A stretch of 64,000 bases of DNA, taken from NCBI GenBank assembly GCA_015068655.1, contig SVKC01000002.1, forward strand, positions 1-64,000, read 5' to 3'. The notes below the pieces were generated by a model, which was not told the origin of the DNA, searched no databases, and saw only the letters and a program-made list of their open reading frames with translations. This document shows, one piece after another, positions 1-9,923 of the stretch (positions are counted from its first letter, which is position 1; each line of letters opens with the position of its first letter). This stretch comes from Oscillospiraceae bacterium. Its GTDB lineage: Bacteria; Bacillota; Clostridia; Monoglobales; Monoglobaceae. Position numbers and translations under genes: made by a program.

Positions 1-330
1 TCCGTCAATTTCAAATTTACTGTTTCGGATATTCTGAGTCCGGTATAACAAATTAGCGTAGCAATAGCGTGATCACGAACACCGTTCCCAACGAGCACAC
101 GTTGTCTGAACTCATCCACATCTTTTCCGTTGCCGTGCTCGGACTTGCGAACTGAGTCTGGACAGAAAGGTAGTCGTGCTTGTCCACCACACGGACCTGC
201 TCAGGATCAACAGAAGAAAGGAATGAATTGTAGATTACCAAAGCAGCAATTTTGACATTGATGGATTCATATTTCAAATTACGAATATTCTTCAGGTAAG
301 AAATAAACTCCAGAATATTCTGACGGTATT
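1..330 (-). pseudogene. Tyrosine recombinase/integrase fragment (runs off the left edge), apparently frameshifted
   Basis: Reverse strand reads LEFISYLKNIRNLKYESINVKIAALVIYNSFLSSV...QTQFASPSTATEK (ORF 53-277). It continues in another frame as KDVDEFRQRVLVGNGVRDHAIATLICYTGLRISETVNLKLTD, the classic integrase 'YTGLRISE' core. One missing base in the A-run at ~123-126 explains the break. An in-frame stop lies just upstream of the N-terminal part. Confidence 0.75.
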
Positions 331-393
331 GTCAAAGTAGTATATAAACGCATGCCCCTTTTGATGTCTTTATCATTAATCACTCTAAAAAAA

Positions 394-1370
394 TTACCCA
401 AAGTATATATAATCCTCATATGCTCTTTTGTAAGGATACAACTCGTTTCCCGTCTTGGTATAGTTATTCATATCTATAAGGCACTGAGCAATGGTAATTT
501 CCTCCTCGCTGAGCCGAGCCTCTTTAAAAGGGAACTCAAACAAAGTCTTATCCTCAAAAGTAATTTTGTCAATATAAAATCCATCCAGCAATCCGGACAT
601 AACAGTTTTTATATCACCGCTAACAGCCTTGTTCTCCCGATTCAAATATCGAACCTGATTGTTTTCAATTTCACCCTTTGTCCTCGTATCAAAATGCGTT
701 CTTTTCTGATTGGAGAAAAATACTGTTCAATATTATAATCATAAATTGCCGTTGCATTTTTGAATTGATAAACCTTGTTTTGCTGATGCGTAATCTCTTC
801 GGTCTTTTCTGCAAATTCACCTATTCTACCGTGAGTTCTAACCATTTTATCGTCTAAAATATGAGAACTAATCAGGTTAGGCTTTTCATAATCGTCAAGT
901 AAAAACCGAAGCAGGCTCATGGCGTGATAATCATGAGCAACAGAAAGCTGAATATGATTAACATTTCCTATTACCCCTGTATCAATGATTTTTTTTAATG
1001 CCTGATAGGTTCCCTTTAAATGAAATTGCTCGGCAACCTGAATTTTCTCATAGCAATGCCCTTGCTTTGGCTTTTTAATCACGGGTGTTTCGCTTAAAAC
1101 ATAATATCCCATATCTGCAAGCTCAACAGATAAATCCGAAATATCCTCTTTGTTGATGCAATTAACAATAAAGTCAAAAGGTTTCTGCAAGCTTTCTTCA
1201 AGGGAACTTAATACCTTGACATTGAATTTCTCCGTAATGTATCGCCTGCGTTCCGCATTTCTCACACAGATTGCACTAATATGAAACCTTTCAGGCATTG
1301 CTTTTGCAATTCTCAAATAGAACTCTGTACGCCATCCGCCACCGATAATAACAAAATTTATCATTTTCAA
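394..1370 (-). pseudogene. Gfo/Idh/MocA family oxidoreductase, split by a single-base frameshift near 680
   Basis: ORF 642-1370 (Rossmann N-term FVIIGGGWRTEFYLRIA) and ORF 394-645 join as ILIRG(T)KGEIENNQVRYLNRENKAVSGD if one base is restored near 680. Confidence 0.75.
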
Positions 1371-1630
1371 AACTCCTCAACATAAAACTCGTAGTCGGTT
1401 TCGTTTTTCAGGAAATTTATTGTATATGTCAATCCCTCTGTCTTTCCGACACAAACAAACTCTCCAATATTTCTTTCTCTTATATATACACTATAACAAT
1501 CACATCCGGCATCAAGCCAGTCGAATGTTATACTATCGCTTGTCGGTGCAATTCTGCACACATATATACCATCATTTCTTCCGAGATATGGTCTGTATGG
1601 AGCATAACTCCAGTTTTTATGTGTTTTCAT
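1367..1630 (-). CDS. Short fibronectin-III-like N-terminal domain protein, probably a truncated remnant
   Basis: 87 aa WSYAPYRPYLGRNDGIYVCRIAPTSDSITFDWLDAGCDCYSVYIRER...YEFYVEEF. Resembles the N-terminal domain of longer exo-glycosidase/sialidase-like proteins, but stops at the domain boundary and overlaps the next gene. Confidence 0.5.
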   Translation of the reverse strand: MKTHKNWSYAPYRPYLGRNDGIYVCRIAPTSDSITFDWLDAGCDCYSVYIRERNIGEFVCVGKTEGLTYTINFLKNETDYEFYVEEF

Positions 1631-1641
1631 GCTACTCTCTC

Positions 1642-2553
1642 CTATAATCCCAAGTGTTTTTTTAGAGTATTATTTAAATGATACATCTGCTTTACTATCA
1701 TCTTCTGATACTCTGTAAGGTTTTTATGGTCTGCTGACCTTGAATATATATCCATTGGAATACCTTCCAGATTAAGATAATACTTTGCCGTACATGGATA
1801 TGCAGGACTTTCCGTAAAAGCTGACATGCTTAAAATATCCGATATTGTTTCAGATTGCTCATTTTCAAAGTTTTCAAACAACCATACCAGTAACCTTGGA
1901 TGAAAATTTGCCATAATTCCAGAATAACCGCTTGCTCCATACTTCAAAGAATGAACTAATGTCTGTTCATTCGCATTGAATAACGCACAATCGCTTCCAT
2001 TTAGAAATTCAAGTCTTTTCTTTAACAAATCGGGACAACAACATGTGTCTTTGATAAACCGAAACCTCTTTGTTGAAATCATCCATTCAAGAATTTCATC
2101 AGTAAGCAGTCTTTTATAAGGTTTTGGACATTCATAAATACCAAGCGGAATATCTTTGTCAATGTTTTCTAAAAGCTTTTCACCGTTCTCTATAAATGTC
2201 TTATCGCCGTCATTATGTAAATCAAGCCTATTTGAAACTAAAACGAAGGCATCAATTCCTGTTTGTGATATTTGATTAATCTCTTCTGCCTGCTCTTCAA
2301 GCGAATCGGCACAATGACCCGATGCTACAACATCTAACTTCCCTTCTGATGCATCCACTACTGCTTTTGCAAGCCTGACTCTTTCCTTTAAACTTAAAAA
2401 ATGCATTTCACTTGACTGACAAACGGCAAACACGCCCTGACAACCCTCTCTTATATACCACTGTGTCAGCTTTTCAACTGATGCATAATCTATTTTACCA
2501 TTTTTATATGGCGTTATCATTGTTGGATAAATTCCCTTTTTAATTGTTTTCAA
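1642..2553 (-). CDS. Dihydrodipicolinate synthase/N-acetylneuraminate lyase (DapA) family protein
   Basis: 303 aa; N-term KKGIYPTMITPYKNGKIDYASVEKLTQWYIREGCQGVFAVCQSSEMHFLSLKER is typical of DapA/NanA TIM barrels. Confidence 0.85.
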   Translation of the reverse strand: MKTIKKGIYPTMITPYKNGKIDYASVEKLTQWYIREGCQGVFAVCQSSEMHFLSLKERVRLAKAVVDASEGKLDVVASGHCADSLEEQAEEINQISQTGIDAFVLVSNRLDLHNDGDKTFIENGEKLLENIDKDIPLGIYECPKPYKRLLTDEILEWMISTKRFRFIKDTCCCPDLLKKRLEFLNGSDCALFNANEQTLVHSLKYGASGYSGIMANFHPRLLVWLFENFENEQSETISDILSMSAFTESPAYPCTAKYYLNLEGIPMDIYSRSADHKNLTEYQKMIVKQMYHLNNTLKKHLGL

Positions 2554-2756
2554 TTTTTGTATCTCCTTTCTTTTTTTGATGCAACCTTTATATTACTCAA
2601 AAATTACTTAATACTTCTTATTAACATTATATTAAAAAACCTTCTTTTCAACAAGACATCTATAGGACATCTTCTTGTCATTTTCGGACATCTGCATAAT
2701 ATTCTCATTGACTTTTAGAAAGTTTTATATTAAGATGAAAACAAGGTGGTGAGACA

Positions 2757-3644
2757 ATGTTTTCAAAATACAACGAAGCACAGTTGTCTGTTGCTTCAAA
2801 AAGACTAAATAGTTCTTTTCCATATATTAAAAACTCACTTTTTGAAATTGAAACATTCTGGCTTCGATTTGCTTTTGGTAAAAACACAACTTGGAATTTC
2901 AGAGAACATCATCATTCTTTTTACGAATTGCATATAGTCACCTCCGGAAAAGCCACCTACCTCATAAACTCAAAAACAATTACTTTAACAAAAAATACTT
3001 TTCTTTTTATTCCTCCAAACATATCACACCAAGTTGTAAGCGTTTCCGACGATTACACCAAATTCGCATTTTCGTTCGAAATACATAACAATGACGAACT
3101 TTGCAAATTGTTAAAAAGCGAAATTGGAACACATTTTTTCGATACCACTCCACAAATTGTTCTTACTCTTGCAGAAAATATTTTAGATAATATTTTGCAC
3201 GAAAACTTCGGTTATCACACCATAATTGAAAATAATCTGACAAATTTGTTATTATCACTAATGCAACCGATGCTTAAATTATATAACTTCATTGACCATG
3301 CAGAAAAATCCTCAGACTCTCACCTTGCAATGCGAGTAAAAATGGCACTTTCATATATCGACGATAACATTGCAGATGCAACTGCCGTAAATATAGCAAA
3401 CCATTTGCACATAAGCACAAAGCAGTTGTCGCGAACACTAAAAACCGCTTTATCGATGACAACGCAGGAAGTAATTGTTCACAGACGAATTAAAAAAGCT
3501 AAAAAATTAATGCAAAATCTTGATATTCCGCTATCCGAAATAGCAGCAATGGCGGGGTTTAATTCTCAACAACATTTCAGCAAAACATTTAAAAGGACAG
3601 AAGGCACTACTGCCACATACTACAGACAACAAATTTTTGAATAA
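2757..3644 (+). CDS. AraC family transcriptional regulator with cupin-like sensor domain
   Basis: 295 aa; N-term HHHSFYELHIVTSGKATYLIN cupin; C-term double HTH (SEIAAMAGFNSQQHFSKTFKRTEGTTATYYRQ). Confidence 0.9.
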   Translation: MFSKYNEAQLSVASKRLNSSFPYIKNSLFEIETFWLRFAFGKNTTWNFREHHHSFYELHIVTSGKATYLINSKTITLTKNTFLFIPPNISHQVVSVSDDYTKFAFSFEIHNNDELCKLLKSEIGTHFFDTTPQIVLTLAENILDNILHENFGYHTIIENNLTNLLLSLMQPMLKLYNFIDHAEKSSDSHLAMRVKMALSYIDDNIADATAVNIANHLHISTKQLSRTLKTALSMTTQEVIVHRRIKKAKKLMQNLDIPLSEIAAMAGFNSQQHFSKTFKRTEGTTATYYRQQIFE

Positions 3645-3671
3645 TAATCTTTAATCAGAAAGGAATTTATT

Positions 3672-5261
3672 ATGGAAATATCAACAAAAATAATCAACGC
3701 AGAAACCTCTTTAGGAATTGAACTTGGTTCCACAAGAATTAAAGCAGTTTTAACCGACAATTTGGGTAAAGTTCTCGCCACAGGATGTTATGAATGGGAA
3801 AATCAGTTAATTGATGGTGTATGGACTTACAGTTTGGATGAAGTACATAAAGGTTTACATTCATGCTATAAGGATTTAGCCAAAAATGTTAAAGATAAAT
3901 GTGGCGTTACACTTTCTAAGATAGGCACAATAGGAATAAGTGCAATGATGCACGGATATTTGGTTTTTGATAAAAATAATAAGCTGCTTACACCTTTCAG
4001 AACTTGGCGTAATACAATGACAAAGCAGGCTGTGGATATACTTAGTAAACTATTCAGATTTAATATTCCGCAAAGGTGGAGTATTGCTCATCTTTATCAG
4101 TCGATTTTAAACAAAGAAGAGCATGTTAAAGACATCGCATATATGACGACTTTATCAGGTTATGTTCACTGGCTTTTAACAGGAGAAAAGGTTCTGGGAA
4201 TTAATGACGCATCTGGTATGTTCCCCATCGATAAAGATAGTAACTTCCATAAGGACATGATGAAACAATTTGATAATTTGATTGAAAAAGAAAACTATTC
4301 CTGGAAGCTTTCCGAAATATTGCCAAAAGTTTTAAAGGCAGGATGCTGTGCAGGAACTCTTACAGAAAAAGGCGCCGTTCTTTTAGACGAAACAGGGGTG
4401 CTTCAACCAGGAATTCCTCTTTGTCCTCCTGAAGGTGACGCAGGAACAGGTATGGTTGCAACAAACAGCATTGCAAAAAAAACCGGAAATGTTTCAGCAG
4501 GAACATCAATTTTTGCAATGATTGTAATGGAAAAAGAATTAAAAGGACTGTACCCCGAAATTGATATGGTTACAACACCCGACGGCAGCCCTGTTGCAAT
4601 GGTGCACTGTAATAATTGTACATCTGATTTGAATTCCTGGGTAAATCTTTTTGATGAAGTTTTCAATGCATTCGAAATAAACATAGATAAGGGAAAGTTA
4701 TATACTACACTATATAAAAAAGCTCTTGACGGAGACAAATCATGCACAGGACTTATGGCATACAACTACCTTTCAGGTGAACATATAACAGGAGTTTCTG
4801 AAGGCAGACCATTATTTGTAAGAACACCGGACACCAAAATGACATTGGCCAATTTTATGAGAACTCATATTTATGCAACACTTGGATCATTAAGAATAGG
4901 CCTTGACATTTTAACAGAAAACGAAAATGTTAAAATTGATAAAATTATGGGACACGGCGGATTTTTCAAAACTCCTGAAGTTGGTCAAAAAATTCTTGCA
5001 GCAGCTTTGAATACCGATGTCTCCGTTATGGAAACGGCAGGAGAAGGCGGTGCCTGGGGAATTTCTTTACTTGCTTCGTTTATGAAATGGAAGGATGAAA
5101 AAGAAACATTACCTGAATTTCTAAATAACAAAATATTTGTAGAGGAAAATGCAGTTACAGTTTCGCCTGACAAAGAAGATGTAACTGGTTTTAATGAGTT
5201 TATGAAAGAATATAAATCCTGTCTTGCAATAGAAAAATGCGCGATAGAAAACTTAAAATAA
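3672..5261 (+). CDS. FGGY-family carbohydrate kinase
   Basis: 529 aa; [17 protein letters not shown]-term phosphate-binding motif; [36 protein letters not shown]. Confidence 0.9.
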   Translation: MEISTKIINAETSLGIELGSTRIKAVLTDNLGKVLATGCYEWENQLIDGVWTYSLDEVHKGLHSCYKDLAKNVKDKCGVTLSKIGTIGISAMMHGYLVFDKNNKLLTPFRTWRNTMTKQAVDILSKLFRFNIPQRWSIAHLYQSILNKEEHVKDIAYMTTLSGYVHWLLTGEKVLGINDASGMFPIDKDSNFHKDMMKQFDNLIEKENYSWKLSEILPKVLKAGCCAGTLTEKGAVLLDETGVLQPGIPLCPPEGDAGTGMVATNSIAKKTGNVSAGTSIFAMIVMEKELKGLYPEIDMVTTPDGSPVAMVHCNNCTSDLNSWVNLFDEVFNAFEINIDKGKLYTTLYKKALDGDKSCTGLMAYNYLSGEHITGVSEGRPLFVRTPDTKMTLANFMRTHIYATLGSLRIGLDILTENENVKIDKIMGHGGFFKTPEVGQKILAAALNTDVSVMETAGEGGAWGISLLASFMKWKDEKETLPEFLNNKIFVEENAVTVSPDKEDVTGFNEFMKEYKSCLAIEKCAIENLK

Positions 5262-5321
5262 TAGGCAGTGTGAGAAATTTTCTGTAAATTCAATTTTTTA
5301 TGATAAAATATTCACTTTTAT

Positions 5322-5354
5322 GGGCAGGAACAGCCGTATTTCGGCTTTCCTGCC
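5322..5354. terminator. Stem-loop downstream of the FGGY kinase
   Basis: GGCAGGAaCAGCCG-tattt-CGGCTtTCCTGCC stem-loop. Confidence 0.5.
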
Positions 5355-5368
5355 TTAACTGTAATATA

Positions 5369-5461
5369 GGACGGATTTTACGCCATGTCAAGAGCGGTCT
5401 CGAAAGAGACCGTGAATTTCACCCTTGACATGTCTGTGATTTTATGCTATCAGAACCGTCC
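5369..5461. other. Nested stem-loop element (candidate structured RNA)
   Basis: Outer GGACGG (5369-5374)/CCGTCC (5456-5461); middle CATGTCAAG (5384-5392)/CTTGACATG (5424-5432); inner CGGTCTC-GAAA-GAGACCG (5395-5412) with a GNRA loop. Confidence 0.5.
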
Positions 5462-5634
5462 GTCATACATTACTTTTTTAATTTTGTCAACAAACAGTAA
5501 TTATTATGAAAAGGAAGGTAATTTTTAAGTGAGAATACAACACTTACCCATCATTTAACGGAGTTGATTAAAACTGCATATTCTCTCAGGGCGCACACCC
5601 TTATTTTTCTTCGCTTTATTTTAATCTTTTTCTA

Positions 5635-6543
5635 TTATATCACAACTTTTTGGCGGTATAGTTTTGTTATTTTATAGTTATTTAAAATTTGTTCCGCAAC
5701 CCAGCGGTTAGTTTGCGGAGTATAATGCACAGCATCCTCGATAAAAATCCCGTTTCCCCTGATTCCCGAAGTATAATGGGGGGCATCACAAACATCAAAA
5801 ACTGATATATTTTCGTTTTCTGAGCTTAACTGTTCAAAAACACCATTGATGTAATGCAGCTTTTCAAGGGACTCACCCGAAGGGTCAAGGTCAAGACACC
5901 GGTCATAGCTCACCATTTTGTGCAAAACTATCGGCACTTTTTTACCCAAGGCATCACAAAAGCCGTCAAAAAGTGCGTAATAAGTTTTTTTCAGAGAGTT
6001 GTTCAGCAGCTCAGCAGAAGCTGTTGTGTCGTTTTCTCCCCCACGCCAATGAACGCCCATAATTTCAGGCGTTTTTCCCTGTTCGTTCAGGCTTTTGCCA
6101 ATAAGCGAAAGAATATGAACCGTAAATGGATATAGGGAAATATCAACCGTGCCAAGGACTCCGGGAATGAGCTTTTTTTCATAAGTGGGATTCCACATAT
6201 ACCCGTCTGTGATTCCCTGAGCACCAATTGCAATTTGTACAATATATAAATCGGGAAGATTGTTTTTGTTTCCCGAATCAATCTCCTTCTGCCACAAATC
6301 CGCAAGATAATTGGCAAGAGAGTAAGTGTGATCCTGCTCCTCGGCAAGATTCATTCCGCCGCTTGTGTATCCGCTCCAGCGCAAATTACTTATATCAAAG
6401 GATTGGTTATGTTTTCTGTCTAAACCAAAAACATTTTTTAATGGTTTGCAGAATTTATCCTTGTTTTCCATTGGTATTCCATGCCCCACGGCATTGGATT
6501 GTCCAAGAAGAATGAAAACAGCAGCTTTATCCTGATTATTCAC
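5635..6543 (-). CDS. SGNH/sialate O-acetylesterase-like carbohydrate esterase
   Basis: 302 aa; AVFILLGQSNAVGHGIP (GQSN block I motif); C-term DAVHYTPQTNRWVAEQI. Confidence 0.8.
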   Translation of the reverse strand: MNNQDKAAVFILLGQSNAVGHGIPMENKDKFCKPLKNVFGLDRKHNQSFDISNLRWSGYTSGGMNLAEEQDHTYSLANYLADLWQKEIDSGNKNNLPDLYIVQIAIGAQGITDGYMWNPTYEKKLIPGVLGTVDISLYPFTVHILSLIGKSLNEQGKTPEIMGVHWRGGENDTTASAELLNNSLKKTYYALFDGFCDALGKKVPIVLHKMVSYDRCLDLDPSGESLEKLHYINGVFEQLSSENENISVFDVCDAPHYTSGIRGNGIFIEDAVHYTPQTNRWVAEQILNNYKITKLYRQKVVI

Positions 6544-7141
6544 AGCTTTTACCCCATATATTCTTTTCTATATTTTTTACCACATAATCGGCAATCAATT
6601 GAGAACCCTTTTCATTAAAGTGTACCCAGTCCGAATGTAAATCTTCACCAAAGTCCTTTGTCAGCCCATACAGGTCATTTACCTCCACATTCAGCCGATT
6701 CATTAATTCTTTTGCAGCCTCATTATACTTTTCAATATCAGCATTATACCTGAAGAAATCAGGGTCAGCCCATTCTTCAATAACCGCTGTTGAGGTAGCA
6801 AAAACGATCCTTGCATTGGGAAAAAGCTGAACGATTCTGCCATAAACACGTTCAAGCATATTCACATAAACATCACAAGGTGTAAGAGGCTCATCCTTAT
6901 TTATCCGCAAAACATCCCAAAGCCCGTTATTCCAGTGAACAAGGTCAATCCTCTCACCATCAATATTCTTCGCCCATTCATGCAAATACCTCAGGGTATA
7001 CTGTGCCATACGGCAATTTTCATCGGGAGCATACACATTTGCTCTGCCGTTTAAGGCTTCCTTTACATAACCCCCGTACCCCGGGCTGTTTGGCGGTGCG
7101 CCAAACCGTATGGAATCACCAATCAAAAATATGTTTTTCAT
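6536..7141 (-). CDS. SGNH/GDSL-type hydrolase
   Basis: MKNIFLIGDSIRFG block I and DWVHFNEKGSQLIADYV block V. The start is probably at 7141 rather than the track's 7198. Confidence 0.85.
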   Translation of the reverse strand: MKNIFLIGDSIRFGAPPNSPGYGGYVKEALNGRANVYAPDENCRMAQYTLRYLHEWAKNIDGERIDLVHWNNGLWDVLRINKDEPLTPCDVYVNMLERVYGRIVQLFPNARIVFATSTAVIEEWADPDFFRYNADIEKYNEAAKELMNRLNVEVNDLYGLTKDFGEDLHSDWVHFNEKGSQLIADYVVKNIEKNIWGKSCE

Positions 7142-7160
7142 ACTGAACTCCATTTCCTTG

Positions 7161-8180
7161 TTACAAATACATTCTGCCGCCTGTTTTGGCAGCTTCAACT
7201 TCCTTCAACACCAGCTTCACCGACTCACAAGCTGATTCCGGCGATATGTTTTCCAAACCTTCCCCGTCAATTATACACTTCAAAAACGCACGTATTTCCC
7301 GCATATGCGAAGGTTCTGCATCAAGAACAGGCGAAAAGCTGTCCTCGTCCTGATATACCGTCATTGTGCCGTCCTTAATAACCACCGTTGCTTTTTCAAA
7401 ATTAACCATACACCGTTTTTCAAAGGGAAAGCTCTGGGGCATTGCCCAGTCCGCTCCCGAAACAACCAATAAATTGTCATAAAAATAATGAGTAAAAACC
7501 GATTCAAGACCTGCCTTACGCTCGGTAACAGCAGATTCCAGAGCCTTCGGCAGTCCAAAAAACCAGTTAATCAAATCCACATCGTGAATATGCATATCAA
7601 GAGCACATCCGCCGCTTTGCTTCGGGTCCAGAATCCAGTTGTTCCACGTCCAGCAGGGCAGTTGAGAATATCTGAAAAATTCAGCTCTGAAGGGTTCTCC
7701 GAATGTCTTTTTGTCAACATACTCCTTCAGTTTCTCGTATGCAGACTCAAAACGTGCACTGTGTCCAATCATCAGATATTTTCCGCTTGACATTGCCGCT
7801 CTGCTCATATTTTCACAGCTTTCTGCCGACAACGCCATTGGTTTTTCCGAAAACACATGAACCCCCTTTTTCAATGCATACACCGCCACCTCTTCATGCA
7901 AAAAGGTCGGCAGCGTAGAAAGAACAAAATCCAATGGTTCATTATTGAGCATTTCCCTGTAATCCTGATAAAACTTGCACTCCGAAAAATCAACAGAGGA
8001 TAAATCGACCTCGCCAATATTCAGATTCATGCTATTCTTTACGGTCGCTTCATCTGCTCCGCAAATTGCATGCAAATGAATATCTCCGCGTTCCTTTTCA
8101 AGCTCAAGCAGGTTCATCAAATGCTTTTTACCCAAGCCTCCAAAGCCAATAATTGCATATTTATACATCTCATCACCCAT
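7161..8180 (-). CDS. Gfo/Idh/MocA family oxidoreductase
   Basis: 339 aa; YAIIGFGGLGKKHL Rossmann, HVFSEKPMAL catalytic EKP motif. Confidence 0.92.
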   Translation of the reverse strand: MGDEMYKYAIIGFGGLGKKHLMNLLELEKERGDIHLHAICGADEATVKNSMNLNIGEVDLSSVDFSECKFYQDYREMLNNEPLDFVLSTLPTFLHEEVAVYALKKGVHVFSEKPMALSAESCENMSRAAMSSGKYLMIGHSARFESAYEKLKEYVDKKTFGEPFRAEFFRYSQLPCWTWNNWILDPKQSGGCALDMHIHDVDLINWFFGLPKALESAVTERKAGLESVFTHYFYDNLLVVSGADWAMPQSFPFEKRCMVNFEKATVVIKDGTMTVYQDEDSFSPVLDAEPSHMREIRAFLKCIIDGEGLENISPESACESVKLVLKEVEAAKTGGRMYL

Positions 8181-8192
8181 TTAAAAACTTCT

Positions 8193-9053
8193 TTACAATG
8201 AAAACAATTCTTCTTTCAGCTCATCAGTCAACGCCGCACCGTATCCGCAAAGTTGAAATGCCTCTGCGTAACGAATTTTTGAACCCTTTTCCTCACCGTA
8301 CTGTTTTTTTAGTTCAGCCCTGAACCTTGATGCTGTTTTTGCAAAACGAACAGCATAACCCCATCCGTCATGCATGAGCTTTGCACTCAGAATTTCTTCA
8401 TCGGTGTAATCATCAAAATTTTTTGTGCCCTTCAGCCATTGCACGCGTTCATTCTCGTCTGTGGGGGCAGTAACACCGTATGTATATGGCAGCCATTCAT
8501 AAAGCTGCGAATCGTTCATATGTGCCATTTGAAGCTTGGTATCAACTTCATCATCCATATCCACAACAATATCTGCACGAAAATCAGGTTCCTGAATATT
8601 ATCCTCATTATACATAATAACAGGCATAAATCGCATTGCAGGAACATCGGGACACTCATGGGGCACCGTCAAAAGATATGAAGCGTCCATAACAAGCTGA
8701 CCCGATGCACGGTGGTCGGCATGATAATCGCTGGGACGGTGAGCAATAATCAAATCAGGCGAAAACTCTCTGATATAACGAATAAGTCTCTTTCGAGTTT
8801 TTAAATCAGCCACCAGATTGCAGTCGTCATAGTCCCATACATCATATGTTATTCCCAAAAACTTTGCGACCGACTGCGATTCCTTTGCCCGCTTTGCCAC
8901 AGTTTCTTCAAATGTCATGATATGATGTCCGCCACAGCCGTTACACATACTCAAAAAACGCACCTCGTGTCCCTTTTTCGCACACTTGTGAGCCAAGCCA
9001 CCGCATCTGAATTCGCTGTCGTCCTGATGCGCACCAATCATTAATACCTTCAT
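8193..9053 (-). CDS. PIG-L family deacetylase
   Basis: 286 aa; MKVLMIGAHQDDSEFRCGG (variant of AHPDDE), HRPSDYHADHRASGQLV metal-binding motif. Confidence 0.9.
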   Translation of the reverse strand: MKVLMIGAHQDDSEFRCGGLAHKCAKKGHEVRFLSMCNGCGGHHIMTFEETVAKRAKESQSVAKFLGITYDVWDYDDCNLVADLKTRKRLIRYIREFSPDLIIAHRPSDYHADHRASGQLVMDASYLLTVPHECPDVPAMRFMPVIMYNEDNIQEPDFRADIVVDMDDEVDTKLQMAHMNDSQLYEWLPYTYGVTAPTDENERVQWLKGTKNFDDYTDEEILSAKLMHDGWGYAVRFAKTASRFRAELKKQYGEEKGSKIRYAEAFQLCGYGAALTDELKEELFSL

Positions 9054-9080
9054 ATTTATCCGTCCTTCCCGTTTTTCTTT

Positions 9081-9911
9081 TTAATATCCCGCTTGTAAAA
9101 ACGCAATTGATTCATCAAGCACTTCAATGCCAACCTGATTATACGTGCTGATTTCAATGCTTAATCGTCCATCAAAACCATCCTTGACAATCGTTGTCAA
9201 TAATTCTTTCAAAGGAAGAAATCCCTTGCCGAGAGCACATCCCTCAAGACAGGCAACACCGTTTTTCTTAATGGTTCCATTTTCATCCTTAACCCAGTCC
9301 TTGAAATGAAAATGTCTGATTCTGTCACGCAGAGTATTATACATTTCCCAAACATCCTCATCAACCACATAGGAGTTGGCTGTATCAAGAACAAAATCCA
9401 AACCCGGCACATTATCCAGAATATATTTAATATCTTCCGTCCTTGAATCAACTCTTTCCAAAGAGCTTCTGTTTTCAAATGACAATCCAACGCCAATCTT
9501 CTTTGCATAGTCAACAAGAAGACCATAGCCTTCAATCGTCAAGTCACGCAGTTCATTAAACTCCTGCTGATTTTTTGCAGGCTCAGTCATTGGTGAAAGC
9601 ATCATATCACCAATTCCATATTTGGACATCTGTTCCATGTATTCTTTTAAAATACAAATATTCTTTTCTCTTTCTTCCTTGTCACGGGCAGCAAAATTAT
9701 TGCCTATAATCAGGCTTCCGGGCTTCATACCACTCAACTCATAATATTTCATATATTCATCCAGTGGATACAAGTCAAAAAACGAACCGATAATATCGGA
9801 ATATTCCATACCCTTCTCCCTGTAATATTTAAATCCCTCAACAGGATTTTCAAACAGATTTTCCCGTGCCTGCATCAATATATTGTGTGAAAAACTTGAA
9901 ATGTGTAACAT
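9081..9911 (-). CDS. Sugar phosphate isomerase/epimerase-like TIM-barrel protein
   Basis: 276 aa; LSFENRSSLE..., FVLDTANSYV, IRHFHFKDWV, LSIEIS typical of the xylose isomerase-like TIM barrel (AP_endonuc_2) superfamily. Confidence 0.85.
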   Translation of the reverse strand: MLHISSFSHNILMQARENLFENPVEGFKYYREKGMEYSDIIGSFFDLYPLDEYMKYYELSGMKPGSLIIGNNFAARDKEEREKNICILKEYMEQMSKYGIGDMMLSPMTEPAKNQQEFNELRDLTIEGYGLLVDYAKKIGVGLSFENRSSLERVDSRTEDIKYILDNVPGLDFVLDTANSYVVDEDVWEMYNTLRDRIRHFHFKDWVKDENGTIKKNGVACLEGCALGKGFLPLKELLTTIVKDGFDGRLSIEISTYNQVGIEVLDESIAFLQAGY

Positions 9912-9923
9912 GAAATAACCTCC

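Noticed and set aside
352-738. 128-aa plus-strand ORF
   Set aside because: Antisense to the frameshifted Gfo/Idh gene; no recognisable protein features.
1-5261. Integrase plus damaged genes considered as a prophage
   Set aside because: No phage structural, lysis or replication genes in the window.
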